DNA from: Bacillota bacterium
Lineage (GTDB): Bacteria; Bacillota; DTU030
NCBI GenBank assembly: GCA_012518435.1
Contig: JAAYSG010000015.1
Location: forward strand, 1 to 42,252
Length of the DNA stretch: 42,252 nt
Reading direction: 5' to 3'
The notes under the pieces are model-generated. The model saw only the letters and a program-made list of their open reading frames with translations, was not told the origin of the DNA and did not search any database. Shown here one piece after another: positions 1-7,182 of the stretch. The position numbers were made by a program, and so were the translations under genes. Numbering within the stretch: position 1 is the stretch's first letter; every line of letters starts with the position of its first letter.

Positions 1-171
1 CAGGGGGGAAATACCCCCGCCACTTTGCTCGCCATTGCTGTGGGAGCCATGGTCTATCTCCTAGTGCTTCTCTTATTGGGTGGTTTGGGTGCTCAAGATG
101 TGGAAATGATCCCCTATCTGGGGCCCCGCTTATCCGCCCGCCTCCGGGGCCAAGGTTTGCTAAAAGATTAG
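1..171 (+). CDS. C-terminal end of a SpoVB/YabM-type MATE/MOP-family flippase (partial)
   Basis: Frame 1 is open from the first base to a TAG at 169-171, giving the last 56 residues of a protein that starts outside the window. The fragment has one hydrophobic segment (ATLLAIAVGAMVYLLVLLLL) followed by a short tail beginning MIPYLGPRLSARL. That is how polysaccharide-flippase-like (SpoVB/YabM) proteins end. Position supports the call: in Bacillus subtilis yabM lies directly before yabN (MazG), yabO, yabP, yabQ, divIC and yabR, and the same order follows here. The family is thought to move lipid-linked precursors across the membrane. The identification rests mainly on synteny, because the fragment is too short for domain evidence. 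Confidence 0.7.
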   Translation, partial: QGGNTPATLLAIAVGAMVYLLVLLLLGGLGAQDVEMIPYLGPRLSARLRGQGLLKD

Positions 172-187
172 GAAGGGTGAATTGATG

Positions 188-1015
188 ATGAAGGTGGAGG
201 GGAGTACCTATCCCTTGGATCCATTGGTGAGGGTGATGGAAGGGTTGTTGGCAGAGGATGGCTGTCCCTGGGACCGGGAACAGACCCACCTTTCTCTACG
301 CCGCTACCTTTTGGAGGAGTCTTATGAGGTTATCGAGGCCATCGAGGAAGGGGATATGCATAAATTATGTGAGGAGTTGGGAGACTTACTATTACAAATA
401 GTATTCCACGCCGCCTTGGCCCAGGCCCGGGGCGAGTTCTCCCTAACAGAGGTGGTGGAGGGAATTACTGCCAAAATGATCCGCCGCCATCCCCATGTTT
501 TTGCCGCCGCAAGGGTCAAAGACAGTGCCCAGGTCCAGGTAAATTGGGAAGAGATAAAGGGACAGGAAAGGGGCAGGAAGGAGGGGGATACGGTTTTAGC
601 CGGTATCCCCGTGCAGTTGCCGGCCCTGATGCGGGCCCTAAAGTTGCAGGAGAAGGCAGCCCGGGTGGGCTTTGACTGGGATAGTGCCCAGGGGGCCTTT
701 GCCAAGGTGGAGGAGGAGCTCTTGGAATTAAAGGAAGCCGCCGACCGGGAGGACGCCGCGGCCGTGGAGGAGGAGTTGGGAGACTTATTGTTTGCCGTTG
801 TCAATGTGGCTCGATTTTTGCTGGTGGAGCCGGAGACTGCCCTAACCCGTACCAATGCTAAATTTACCAGGCGCTTTCGCTATATCGAGGGGGTTGCCCG
901 CCAGGAGGGACGGGATTTAAAGGACCTGACTTTGGCGGAAATGGATAAATTGTGGGAGCAGGCAAAAGAAAATGGTAAACTTTGCGAAAAACCCCCAAGG
1001 GAGGCAGGAGATTAG
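188..1015 (+). CDS. mazG: Nucleoside triphosphate pyrophosphohydrolase MazG (two MazG domains)
   Basis: Hydrolyses NTPs to NMP and pyrophosphate; the family is linked to clean-up of non-canonical nucleotides. Two MazG repeats are visible. Each has an EExxE-type helix and an EELGDLL helix (EESYEVIEAIEEGD then EELGDLLLQ near residues 35-75; EEELLELKEAA then EEELGDLLFAV near 180-215), which carry the acidic metal ligands. About 275 aa matches stand-alone E. coli MazG (263 aa). The Bacillus orthologue YabN has an extra N-terminal methylase-like domain that is missing here. In-frame starts exist at TTG182, ATG185 and ATG188; the AGGGTG at 174-179 best fits ATG188. The gene lies 16 nt after the flippase stop, probably in the same transcript. 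Confidence 0.92.
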   Translation: MKVEGSTYPLDPLVRVMEGLLAEDGCPWDREQTHLSLRRYLLEESYEVIEAIEEGDMHKLCEELGDLLLQIVFHAALAQARGEFSLTEVVEGITAKMIRRHPHVFAAARVKDSAQVQVNWEEIKGQERGRKEGDTVLAGIPVQLPALMRALKLQEKAARVGFDWDSAQGAFAKVEEELLELKEAADREDAAAVEEELGDLLFAVVNVARFLLVEPETALTRTNAKFTRRFRYIEGVARQEGRDLKDLTLAEMDKLWEQAKENGKLCEKPPREAGD

Positions 1016-1018
1016 GCT

Positions 1019-1046
1019 TTGGCAGCGAAAATACTTAGCGTACATT
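1019..1046 (+). promoter_or_regulatory. Candidate SigA promoter for hup
   Basis: TTGGCA (1019-1024), a 16-nt spacer and TACATT (1041-1046) lie just after the mazG stop and about 27 nt before the hup start. The match is 5/6 at -35 and 4/6 at -10. An own promoter makes sense for an abundant nucleoid protein, and hup also has its own terminator. Confidence 0.4.
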
Positions 1047-1072
1047 ATTTTAATCCATAAGGAGGCGAGGAT

Positions 1073-1351
1073 GTGAACAAAGGGGAACTAATTTCTAGTG
1101 TTGCTAATAAAATTGATATTACTAAAAAGGATGCAGAGAAGGCAGTTAACGCCGTGTTTGAAACTATTCAGGAGACAATGGCAACGGGGGAAAAGGTGCA
1201 GTTGATCGGCTTTGGCACCTTTGAAGTCCGGGAAAGGAAGGCCCGCAAGGGGCGGAACCCGCAGACGGGAGAGGAAATTGATATTCCGGCGGCCAAGGTG
1301 CCGGCATTTAAGGCCGGGAAGGGACTTAAGGATGCAGTCTCTGGTCGTTGA
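1073..1351 (+). CDS. hup: DNA-binding protein HU
   Basis: Histone-like nucleoid protein that binds and bends DNA as a dimer. The 92-aa length equals that of Bacillus HU. Family features are the start [13 protein letters not shown], the core [21 protein letters not shown] and the DNA-binding arm around [12 protein letters not shown] with the conserved Pro. The start is GTG at 1073, preceded by a strong GGAGG at 1061-1065. It sits as a single gene between mazG and the S4-domain gene, with a terminator straight after it, so it is probably monocistronic and strongly expressed. Confidence 0.97.
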   Translation: MNKGELISSVANKIDITKKDAEKAVNAVFETIQETMATGEKVQLIGFGTFEVRERKARKGRNPQTGEEIDIPAAKVPAFKAGKGLKDAVSGR

Positions 1352-1365
1352 ACTGATTCTTTCCT

Positions 1366-1402
1366 AAAATCAGGTTCCCACTGCGGGGGCCTGATTTTCT
1401 TT
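1366..1402 (+). terminator. Intrinsic terminator after hup
   Basis: AAAATCAGG (1366-1374) pairs with CCTGATTTT (1390-1398) over 9 bp. The loop can extend with CCC/GGG, and CTTTCC follows. It lies 15 nt after the hup stop and ends that transcript before the S4 gene. Confidence 0.75.
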
Positions 1403-1435
1403 CCGGGGGAAAAAGAAAAAGTGGAGTTGGTAACC

Positions 1436-1705
1436 TTGCGTTTGGACAAGTTTTTGCAAGTTTCGCGTTTGATAAAGCGGCGCACCCTGGCCAAAAGGGC
1501 CTGCACCCAGGGGAGGGTGCGGCTTAATGGGCGGGTGGCCAAGGCGGGGGCAGAGGTGAATATTGGCGCTAGGCTGGAAGTGGATTTTGGCCGCCGCTGC
1601 CTGGAGGTGGAGGTTCTGGCTGTACCGGAAAGGGCCGGGGTTAGGGATGCCAGTTCCCTCTACCGGATATTGGCTGATGGGCCCAGGGAGGAGGCGGGGG
1701 GTTAA
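1436..1705 (+). CDS. rqcP: S4-domain RNA-binding protein, RqcP/YabO type
   Basis: Small S4-fold protein. In Bacillus, RqcP (YabO) binds the obstructed 50S subunit with RqcH and helps add alanine tails to stalled peptides (ribosome-associated quality control). The S4 motif is clear: RLDKFLQVSRLIKRRTLAK, then RVRLNGRVAKAG. The ORF opens at GTG 1421, but the in-frame TTG at 1436 gives the family's usual beginning (MRLDKFL...) and has GGAG about 9 nt upstream, so I prefer it (89 aa). The neighbours mazG and yabP match the Bacillus order. Confidence 0.88.
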   Translation: MRLDKFLQVSRLIKRRTLAKRACTQGRVRLNGRVAKAGAEVNIGARLEVDFGRRCLEVEVLAVPERAGVRDASSLYRILADGPREEAGG

Positions 1706-1822
1706 GGCCCTCCCTGGTATAGGGACCATCCCTTTTTCGCATAATAGGCAGAGGGAAGTCCTTTGGGAGACTTTGTTTTCCCAAATCCCCTTCCCATAAA
1801 AGCCAAGGGATGGTGAGGTCTG

Positions 1823-2794
1823 ATGAAAGGCGGCAGACTGTTGGTGGTGGGTGTACTGCTTCTATTGCTTTTCCAGGGCGGGTGCACCATGTTTCGGAAG
1901 GCACCGGAGAAGCCCCCCCGGGAAGGAGGGGAAAGCCGGGTACTGGAGATGGCCGAGGCAGGGGAGGAACCCCTCCTCCGGGTTTTCATCCATGAGACGG
2001 AGGAGACAAGGGAAATGCAATTTGAGGAGTACATCATGGGTGTGGTGGCCGCCGAGATGAAGACGGATTGGCCCCTGGAGGCCCTGGCGGCCCAGGCCAT
2101 CATGGCCCGAACCTTTACCCTGGAGACCATCAAGAGTAGGGGTGGTGCCCCCATGCACGGGACCGATGCCTGTACTGCTGTGGAACACTTTCAAGCCTAT
2201 GACGCCCAGGCCATTAATGAGCGGGTGCGGGAGGCGGTGGAGATGACCCGGGGTGAGGTTGTTACCCATGGGGATGACTACATTAAGGCTTGGTTCAGCG
2301 CCTATGCCGGTGAAAAGACGGCCCTGGCCAAGGAAGGTCTGGTCTTTCGGGAGGAGGAACCCCCCTACATTGTCAGTGTGGATAATCCCGGGGCCAAGTA
2401 TGCACCCCCGGAGGATAAGGATTGGACGGCATCCTTTAGCAAGGATGAGATTAGGGTTGCCCTGGCGGAATTGGATGGGGAGGCAGGGCCCGTGGAGGAT
2501 GTGACCATAGCCCAAAAGGGGCCGACGGGCCGCGCGGTGACAATTAAGGTGGATGACGTGGAGGTGGCCGGGGCCGATTTTCGGGTTGCCCTGGGCAGTA
2601 CGAAAATGAAATCAATTCTTTTGCAAGATATTAGCCTGGCGGGGGATGAGGTTATCTTTAAGGGCCAGGGTTATGGCCATGGGGTGGGTATGTGCCAGTG
2701 GGGGGCCTACGGCTTGGCCAAGGAGGGGCAAAAGCCGGAGAAAATAGTAGAGTATTATTTTAAGGATGTGAAACTGAAAAAACTTTGGGATTAG
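1823..2794 (+). CDS. spoIID: Stage II sporulation protein D (SpoIID/LytB-domain lytic transglycosylase)
   Basis: SpoIID is a membrane-anchored peptidoglycan lytic transglycosylase that works with SpoIIM and SpoIIP during engulfment of the forespore. The protein is 323 aa with an N-terminal hydrophobic segment (residues 6-18) ending FQGGC. A lipoprotein Cys is possible, but the lipobox is poor (Q at -3). The motif GVVAAEM contains the Glu equivalent to the catalytic one. HGTDAC...HFQAY covers the region that carries Zn ligands in clostridial SpoIID. The C-terminal signature GYGHGVGMCQWGAYG is intact. The gene sits between yabO and yabP, where Bacillus has no gene, so it forms a small sporulation island with yabP-yabQ. 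A LytB/amidase-enhancer paralogue is the alternative. Confidence 0.9.
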   Translation: MKGGRLLVVGVLLLLLFQGGCTMFRKAPEKPPREGGESRVLEMAEAGEEPLLRVFIHETEETREMQFEEYIMGVVAAEMKTDWPLEALAAQAIMARTFTLETIKSRGGAPMHGTDACTAVEHFQAYDAQAINERVREAVEMTRGEVVTHGDDYIKAWFSAYAGEKTALAKEGLVFREEEPPYIVSVDNPGAKYAPPEDKDWTASFSKDEIRVALAELDGEAGPVEDVTIAQKGPTGRAVTIKVDDVEVAGADFRVALGSTKMKSILLQDISLAGDEVIFKGQGYGHGVGMCQWGAYGLAKEGQKPEKIVEYYFKDVKLKKLWD

Positions 2795-2833
2795 GGGGTC
2801 TGGAACAGGCAGAGGGTGGTTTTTGGCTAAAGG

Positions 2834-2863
2834 GCGCAAACCCACGGGGTGCGCTTTTTTTTT
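2834..2863 (+). terminator. Strong intrinsic terminator after spoIID
   Basis: GCGCA (2834-2838) pairs with TGCGC (2850-2854), with an inner CCC/GGG. A run of nine T follows (2855-2863). Confidence 0.88.
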
Positions 2864-2894
2864 GTCATAAAATCCTTTTTTTAGCATAAAAATT
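2864..2894 (+). promoter_or_regulatory. Candidate SigE (mother-cell) promoter for yabP-yabQ
   Basis: GTCATAAAAT (2864-2873) and GCATAAAAATT (2884-2894) resemble the SigE -35 (kmATAtt) and -10 (CATACAmT) elements, separated by about 13-14 nt, which is the usual SigE spacing. It begins directly after the spoIID terminator. In Bacillus yabP and yabQ are SigE-controlled, which agrees. The match is by eye only. Confidence 0.45.
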
Positions 2895-2945
2895 CTAGAG
2901 CCGGGGCAGGGAAAGATCCCCAGGTCTCGGAAGGGGGGCACATGT

Positions 2946-3227
2946 ATGGAGGATAAAATTAAGGTTAGGCAACATCACAAGGTTATTATGATAGATAGGG
3001 AGCAGATGGAGATTGTGGGGGTGGAGGATGTCATCAGCTTTGATGATGAGCAAATTGTGATGGAAACCACACGGGGGATTTTGCGGCTGACGGGGACTGA
3101 CCTTCATATTAAACACCTTGATTTGGCGGCCACAAAGCTTGATGTGGAAGGTTTGATCAGTATTTTGGAATACACAGAAAGCCGGGGCCTGCAGGGGAAG
3201 GGAATTATCGGGCGGCTTTTTCGCTAG
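2946..3227 (+). CDS. yabP: Sporulation protein YabP
   Basis: Small (93 aa) YabP/YqfC-family protein made in the mother cell and required with YabQ for normal spore formation in Bacillus. Its biochemical role is unknown. The fold is recognisable from the repeated beta pattern: HHKVIMIDREQMEIVGVEDVISFDDEQIVMETT, then GILRLTGTDLHIKHLDL and DVEGLISILEY. It is soluble with no signal peptide. The start is ATG 2946 after a GGAAGGGGGG ribosome site. It is followed 20 nt later by yabQ, so the two are probably co-transcribed from the SigE-like promoter upstream. Confidence 0.93.
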   Translation: MEDKIKVRQHHKVIMIDREQMEIVGVEDVISFDDEQIVMETTRGILRLTGTDLHIKHLDLAATKLDVEGLISILEYTESRGLQGKGIIGRLFR

Positions 3228-3247
3228 GGGTTTAGGAGGGGAGGCCG

Positions 3248-3802
3248 GTGTTTAGTCCTGAACAACAGCTTTTGACCCTCCTGTGGATGCTTGTGACCGG
3301 GGTGGGGGTGGGTCTTATCTTTGATCTCTACCGCATTGGCCGGGGGCTGGTGCAGCCCCGCTGGTTCCTAACCGCCCTGGGGGATTTGCTCTTTTGGCTC
3401 CTTGTGGTGGGATTTACCTATGGGATCCTCCTCTGGGTTAACTTTGGCCAGGTCCGCTCCTTTGTCTTTCTGGGTATTTTCTGCGGCCTTTTTTTCTATT
3501 ATCGCCTCCTGAGCGGCCTAATAATAAGGCTTGCCCTCATTGTTATTGTGGGGATCAGCCGGGGGTTTGCCTTCTTAGTTGGGGTACTTAATATGGTTTT
3601 TTTGCAACCCGGCCGCCGACTAATCCACCTTGTACTGCGCCCCTTGCGGGGCTTGGGCCGCTATGTGCATGGGTTTTTGGCCGTTGGCAAAAATAGGGTC
3701 TTGGGGAGGGCCGGGGGGCTAGTTAGGGGGCTGCGACGGCGGATACGGTTGATTTACCGGCTCCTCAAGCATAAACTCCTCTTTTTACTGGGGAAAAAGT
3801 AA
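3248..3802 (+). CDS. yabQ: Spore cortex biosynthesis membrane protein YabQ
   Basis: 184-aa membrane protein. In Bacillus YabQ localises to the membranes around the forespore and is needed for cortex formation. About four hydrophobic segments are visible (roughly residues 5-27, 42-63, 68-86 and 88-115), followed by a strongly basic tail with many Arg/Lys (from about residue 120). The N-terminal part LLTLLWMLVTGVGVGLIFDLYR is typical of the family. The start is GTG 3248 with AGGAGGGGAGG upstream. The basic C-tail may contact membrane or nucleic acid, but that is only a guess. Gene pairing with yabP is the strongest support. Confidence 0.9.
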   Translation: MFSPEQQLLTLLWMLVTGVGVGLIFDLYRIGRGLVQPRWFLTALGDLLFWLLVVGFTYGILLWVNFGQVRSFVFLGIFCGLFFYYRLLSGLIIRLALIVIVGISRGFAFLVGVLNMVFLQPGRRLIHLVLRPLRGLGRYVHGFLAVGKNRVLGRAGGLVRGLRRRIRLIYRLLKHKLLFLLGKK

Positions 3803-3892
3803 AGATAATTTCCCGCAAGAGGAGGATTTTCATTTTTCCCCTCGAAGCAATAACAAAGCACCTTTTGGCACCGGAGGGGGGTGTATTGCGTC

Positions 3893-4237
3893 GTGTCCGT
3901 CGTTCCCCTTAGGGGCCGGGGGAAGGTCCCTGCCAATAAAAAAACTGCCAGCTCCAGGAAAAACAGGAGGAAAGGGTCTCCCATCCTCTTGGGGATCTGT
4001 ATTTTTATTGGTATTTTATTGTATACTAGCTGGGGGAACATTGGCCAAATTTGGCAAATGTACTGGCAGAGGGCAGAATTGGAGCAGCTGATCGCGGATA
4101 TGGAGGCTGAAAACAGCGAATTGGCCCAAAAGGTGCAGTATATGGAAACGGATGCCTGGGTGGAACAGGCGGCCCGGGACGAATTGGGACTGGTAAAGCC
4201 GGGTGAAATTATTTTAATTCCCGCAGATGCCCCTTGA
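3893..4237 (+). CDS. divIC: Septum formation initiator, DivIC/FtsB family
   Basis: Single-pass divisome protein that forms a coiled-coil complex with FtsL and DivIB/FtsQ at the division site. From GTG 3893 it is 114 aa: a short basic cytoplasmic part (KKTASSRKNRRKGS), one membrane segment (ILLGICIFIGILLYTSW), a coiled coil (QRAELEQLIADMEAENSELAQKVQYMET), then the family's closing box EQAARDELGLVKPGEII. The ORF opens at GTG 3881, but the ribosome site GGAGGGGG (3873-3880) touches that codon, so the in-frame GTG 3893 is a better start. It stands between yabQ and yabR as in Bacillus. Confidence 0.92.
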   Translation: MSVVPLRGRGKVPANKKTASSRKNRRKGSPILLGICIFIGILLYTSWGNIGQIWQMYWQRAELEQLIADMEAENSELAQKVQYMETDAWVEQAARDELGLVKPGEIILIPADAP

Positions 4238-4244
4238 GGCTTCC

Positions 4245-4273
4245 TTGACAAGGGCCATGCGGGTCTATATACT
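4245..4273 (+). promoter_or_regulatory. Perfect-consensus SigA promoter for the yabR-like gene
   Basis: TTGACA (4245-4250), exactly 17 nt, then TATACT (4268-4273). It lies just after the divIC stop, with a transcription start expected about 50 nt before the S1-domain start codon. Confidence 0.85.
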
Positions 4274-4332
4274 TATGATTAGAAGAAGTGTGTCCAAGGG
4301 ATTTCACAATATAAGGGAGGAACAACTGGAGG

Positions 4333-4737
4333 ATGTCCTTGGAAGTTGGGAACATTGTTGAAGGAACGGTTACGGGAATAGCGAATTTCGGTGCCTTTGT
4401 TACCCTACCGGGGGGAGTTACTGGACTTGTTCATATTTCTGAGGTTGCCGATGCCTATGTCCATGATGTTAAGGATCATTTGAAGGAAAACGACAAGGTG
4501 AAGGTTAAGGTTATTAGCATTAAAGAGGGTAAGGTTGGCCTGTCCATCCGGCAGGTCGATGGACCCCGGGAACAAAGGGGACCCACCTTTCGCCCCCCGC
4601 GTCCCTCTAGGCAATCACGGCGCATGTCCTTTGAGGACAAGCTGGCTAAATTTCTCAAGGAAAGTGACGAAAGGCAGACGGATATACGCCGGAGTGCCGA
4701 TGCCAAACGGGGTGGCCGGGGCACTAAGTTTTCCTAG
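4333..4737 (+). CDS. yabR: S1-domain RNA-binding protein (YabR type)
   Basis: 134 aa: one S1 OB-fold domain at the N-terminus (residues 5-75), followed by a basic, Arg/Pro-rich tail that is probably disordered. The S1 core is clear: EVGNIVEGTVTGIANFGAFV, VTGLVHISEVAD, and VKVKVISIKEGKVGLSIRQ. The protein is expected to bind RNA or ribosomes in the cytoplasm; its precise role is not established. The start is ATG 4333 after GGAGG. It has its own SigA promoter and terminator, so it is probably a single-gene unit. Synteny (divIC-yabR) fits Bacillus, but spoIIE, which follows yabR there, is absent. Confidence 0.92.
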   Translation: MSLEVGNIVEGTVTGIANFGAFVTLPGGVTGLVHISEVADAYVHDVKDHLKENDKVKVKVISIKEGKVGLSIRQVDGPREQRGPTFRPPRPSRQSRRMSFEDKLAKFLKESDERQTDIRRSADAKRGGRGTKFS

Positions 4738-4755
4738 CATACCGAAGCTGGCTAT

Positions 4756-4787
4756 AAGCATTCCCTTTGGGGGATGCTTATTTTATT
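4756..4787 (+). terminator. Intrinsic terminator after yabR
   Basis: AAGCAT (4756-4761) pairs with ATGCTT (4774-4779), with inner TCCC/GGGG, followed by ATTTTATT. Confidence 0.78.
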
Positions 4788-4815
4788 GGGATAATTGTGA
4801 AGGGGAGGGAGGGGA

Positions 4816-5781
4816 ATGACCCTCTATGGTGCCATTGATATCGGCAGCAATTCTACCCGCTTGCTCATTGCCAAGCTGGGGGAAGGGCGTATTGTGCCTG
4901 TGGAAACTGACCTGTGCAATAGCCGCTTGGCGGAGGGACTGGAGGATACAGGGGCCCTGGGGAAGGATGCCCAGGCCCGGACCTTGGCGGCCGTGGCGGA
5001 ATTTTGGGAACGCTGCCGGGAGGTGGGGGTGGAAGGGATCCGGGTGGGGGCAACCAGTGCCGTCCGGGGGGCGGCCAACGGCAAGGAATTTCTCCAAAGC
5101 CTGAAAAAGGCTACAGGACTTGAGGCCGAGGTTTTTTCCGGGGAGATGGAGGCCCGGTTGAGTTTTTATGGTGTGACCTGGGCCTTACCCATGGTTGCCG
5201 CGGGCCCCAGCCTCATTATTGATATTGGTGGTGGAAGTACGGAATTGCTAAGGGGTGTGGGGCGGGAGGTTAGGGCTTCTGTCAGCCTCCCCCTGGGGGC
5301 CGTCAGGTTAATGGAAAGCCATCCTTTCCTAAGAAATGGCCCCTTGGGCCCCACCCAATTGGAGCAGATGGAGGAGCGGGTTAGGGCGGTTTTGGCCGGG
5401 AGCGGGCTGGAGGACCTGGGAGGCGGTAAGGGGGAAGCCCCCCCTTTGGCTGTGGGTGTGGGCGGGACAGTGACGACCCTAACGGCCATCTACTTAAGGT
5501 TGGAGAGGTATGGGGCAAATTTGGTCCATGGCGTGGTTTTACCCCGGCGCCACCTGAGGAGGATCTTGCTCAGGTTGGCAGCGATGGACCCGGCCCAGCG
5601 GAAGGAAGTGAGGGGGTTACCAGCGGATAGGGCCGACACCATCATCGCCGGTACAATTATTCTTTTGACCCTTTTGGCTAAGTTGGATTTGCCGGAACTC
5701 ATCAGCAGCGAGGGGGATATTCTCCTGGGAATGCTGGTGGATCTGGGGGCGAAAATGGGGTGGGGACCGGGGATATCCTGA
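4816..5781 (+). CDS. Ppx/GppA-family phosphatase (exopolyphosphatase / pppGpp hydrolase type)
   Basis: Family members remove terminal phosphate from polyphosphate or convert pppGpp to ppGpp. The 321-aa protein has the actin/Hsp70-type ATPase core. Phosphate-binding loops are IDIGSNSTRLLIA (residues 7-19) and IDIGGGSTELL (near 135), with GVGGTVTTL near 215. Its length matches the short single-module members rather than the ~500-aa E. coli enzymes with a C-terminal HD-like domain. It starts at ATG 4816 behind AGGGAGGGG. It follows the yabR terminator and precedes a small membrane protein. The sequence alone does not decide between polyphosphate and pppGpp. Confidence 0.88.
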   Translation: MTLYGAIDIGSNSTRLLIAKLGEGRIVPVETDLCNSRLAEGLEDTGALGKDAQARTLAAVAEFWERCREVGVEGIRVGATSAVRGAANGKEFLQSLKKATGLEAEVFSGEMEARLSFYGVTWALPMVAAGPSLIIDIGGGSTELLRGVGREVRASVSLPLGAVRLMESHPFLRNGPLGPTQLEQMEERVRAVLAGSGLEDLGGGKGEAPPLAVGVGGTVTTLTAIYLRLERYGANLVHGVVLPRRHLRRILLRLAAMDPAQRKEVRGLPADRADTIIAGTIILLTLLAKLDLPELISSEGDILLGMLVDLGAKMGWGPGIS

Positions 5782-5840
5782 AGGGGGTACATGCATATTT
5801 TGCAACAAACGGTGCAGACTAATTTCAGGAGGTGAAAATA

Positions 5841-6257
5841 ATGGTAGATGGGGGCTTTGATTCGGTGCAAGGCCGTGACAAGGAACAGGGAATGACGGGG
5901 CGGGATACGGACACGGCCCGTGATGGTTCCTGGATTAGTCATGCGATACGTTTTATTGTTTCGGCACTGGTGTTGATGTTGGTGGGTTTTATTGTCCCCG
6001 GGTTTTCCCGCATAACCTTTGGCACTGCCCTTATGGCAGCCATTGCAATTGCCGCCATTGGTTATGTAATTGAGCTGGTGGCGGGGAGGAGTATTTCCCC
6101 CTATGGCCACGGCATTGTTGGTTTTATTGTTTCGGCGGTGGTTATTTATGCCGTCCAATTTTTTATTCCGGGTTTGAGGGTTTCCATGCTGGGGGCTCTT
6201 TTGGCGGCGGTTGTGATTGGGATAATAGATATGTTTGTGCCGACGGAAATTAGGTAA
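5841..6257 (+). CDS. Small membrane protein of the YvlD / phage-holin-4 superfamily
   Basis: 138 aa with a charged, Asp-rich N-terminal 30 residues and then four membrane segments. The segments form two similar halves: FIVSALVLMLVGFIVPGF in the first and FIVSAVVIYAVQFFIPGL in the second, each followed by another hydrophobic helix. This resembles the YvlD-like family that databases name 'phage holin'. Nothing around it is phage-like, so a chromosomal membrane role is more likely than lysis. The track start (GTG 5832) lies inside the ribosome site AGGAGGTG; ATG 5841 is the better start. Function is unknown. A clear terminator follows. Confidence 0.72.
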   Translation: MVDGGFDSVQGRDKEQGMTGRDTDTARDGSWISHAIRFIVSALVLMLVGFIVPGFSRITFGTALMAAIAIAAIGYVIELVAGRSISPYGHGIVGFIVSAVVIYAVQFFIPGLRVSMLGALLAAVVIGIIDMFVPTEIR

Positions 6258-6276
6258 TAAATGGGAAGAAGGGGCG

Positions 6277-6313
6277 GGGCAGGGGCGGTTATCCCCTGCC
6301 CTGCTTTTTGTTT
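6277..6313 (+). terminator. Intrinsic terminator after the YvlD-like gene
   Basis: GGGCAGGGG (6277-6285) pairs perfectly with CCCCTGCCC (6293-6301), with loop CGGTTAT, followed by TGCTTTTTGTTT. Confidence 0.85.
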
Positions 6314-6352
6314 CGCTGCCTTTTCCCCCCGGTGAGGGAAGGGAAGTATGGT

Positions 6353-6381
6353 TTTACATCGGCGTCCTTTCGGGTTATAAT
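6353..6381 (+). promoter_or_regulatory. SigA promoter for the tmk-darA-holB-ricT operon
   Basis: TTTACA (6353-6358), 17 nt, TATAAT (6376-6381). The predicted leader to the tmk ATG is about 140 nt. It contains a G-rich hairpin, CCGGGGG (6467-6473) with CCCCCGG (6480-6486), without a U-run. I see no known riboswitch in it. Confidence 0.75.
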
Positions 6382-6526
6382 TGGTGTACAACCCCTGCCT
6401 TGCGGTGGTTGCTAGATTAGCTGGGGACTGGAAAGGGCTTGAGGCACATATATTTATTGTACAGGGCCGGGGGGTTTTGCCCCCGGGGGCTGGTGTCCCC
6501 AATGTGGGAAGGGGTAGAAATGGGGA

Positions 6527-7180
6527 ATGAAGGGTATTTTTTTAACCATAGAAGGCTTGGACGGTGCTGGAAAAACAACCCAGCTGGGTCTTTTACGGGA
6601 TTGGTTTTGGGAAAAGGGCTATGATCCCCTTTTTACCCGGGAGCCGGGGGGAACCCGGCTGGGGGATGGGGTGAGGGAACTACTTTTGAGCCGGGAGTAT
6701 ACCGGCTTGGTTCCCCTGACGGAGGCCTTCTTGTATGCCGCCTCCCGGGCCCAGTTGGTGGCGGAGGTTATTGTACCAGCCCTGAAGGCTGGCCGCCCCG
6801 TGGTCTGTGACCGCTTTGTTGACTCCAGTATTGCCTATCAGGGCTATGGGCGGGGTTTGCCCCGGGATTTTCTTGAAGGGATCAATAGGCGGGCCACGGG
6901 GGATCTGGAACCCCACCTCACCCTCCTCCTTGATCTAAATCCGGCCCTACGCCTCAGACGTTTGGCCCAGGAGGGGGTACCTCGGGATCGTCTGGAGGTG
7001 GAGGGGGATGCCTTCTACACCCGCGTGCGGGAGGGTTACCTGAGCTTGGCCCGGGAAAACCCCCGGCGAATTAAGGTCATATCAGCCCAGCAGTCTGTGC
7101 AGGCAGTACATGGGCAGATTGTGCAGCAGGTGGTGGAGTTGTTCCGGAAACGGACTCCCTGTCCTAAAAGGAGGTTTTAG
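6527..7180 (+). CDS. tmk: Thymidylate kinase
   Basis: Phosphorylates dTMP to dTDP with ATP in dTTP synthesis. The 217-aa protein shows the P-loop GLDGAGKTTQ (residues 9-18), the TMP-binding TREPGGT (near 37), the DRFVDSSIAYQGYGRG motif (near 95) that positions the nucleotide, and a lid region with basic residues (LRRLAQEGVPRDRLE). Starts at ATG 6527. It begins the tmk-yaaQ-holB-yaaT cluster, a conserved Firmicutes arrangement. darA follows after 2 nt. Confidence 0.97.
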   Translation: MKGIFLTIEGLDGAGKTTQLGLLRDWFWEKGYDPLFTREPGGTRLGDGVRELLLSREYTGLVPLTEAFLYAASRAQLVAEVIVPALKAGRPVVCDRFVDSSIAYQGYGRGLPRDFLEGINRRATGDLEPHLTLLLDLNPALRLRRLAQEGVPRDRLEVEGDAFYTRVREGYLSLARENPRRIKVISAQQSVQAVHGQIVQQVVELFRKRTPCPKRRF

Positions 7181-7182
7181 GG

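Noticed and set aside
1862-2515. Minus-strand ORF of 217 aa opposite spoIID
   Set aside because: Shadow of a GC-rich gene: the sense strand encodes complete SpoIID motifs, and the antisense product has no recognisable domain or ribosome site.
5490-6158. Minus-strand ORF of 222 aa spanning the end of ppx and the YvlD-like gene
   Set aside because: It crosses two well-supported plus-strand genes and their gap. The composition is that of an antisense shadow and no family is recognised.
5841-6257. Holin-like gene as evidence for a prophage
   Set aside because: Only the family name is phage-like. There is no endolysin, portal, tail, integrase or attachment site anywhere near it.
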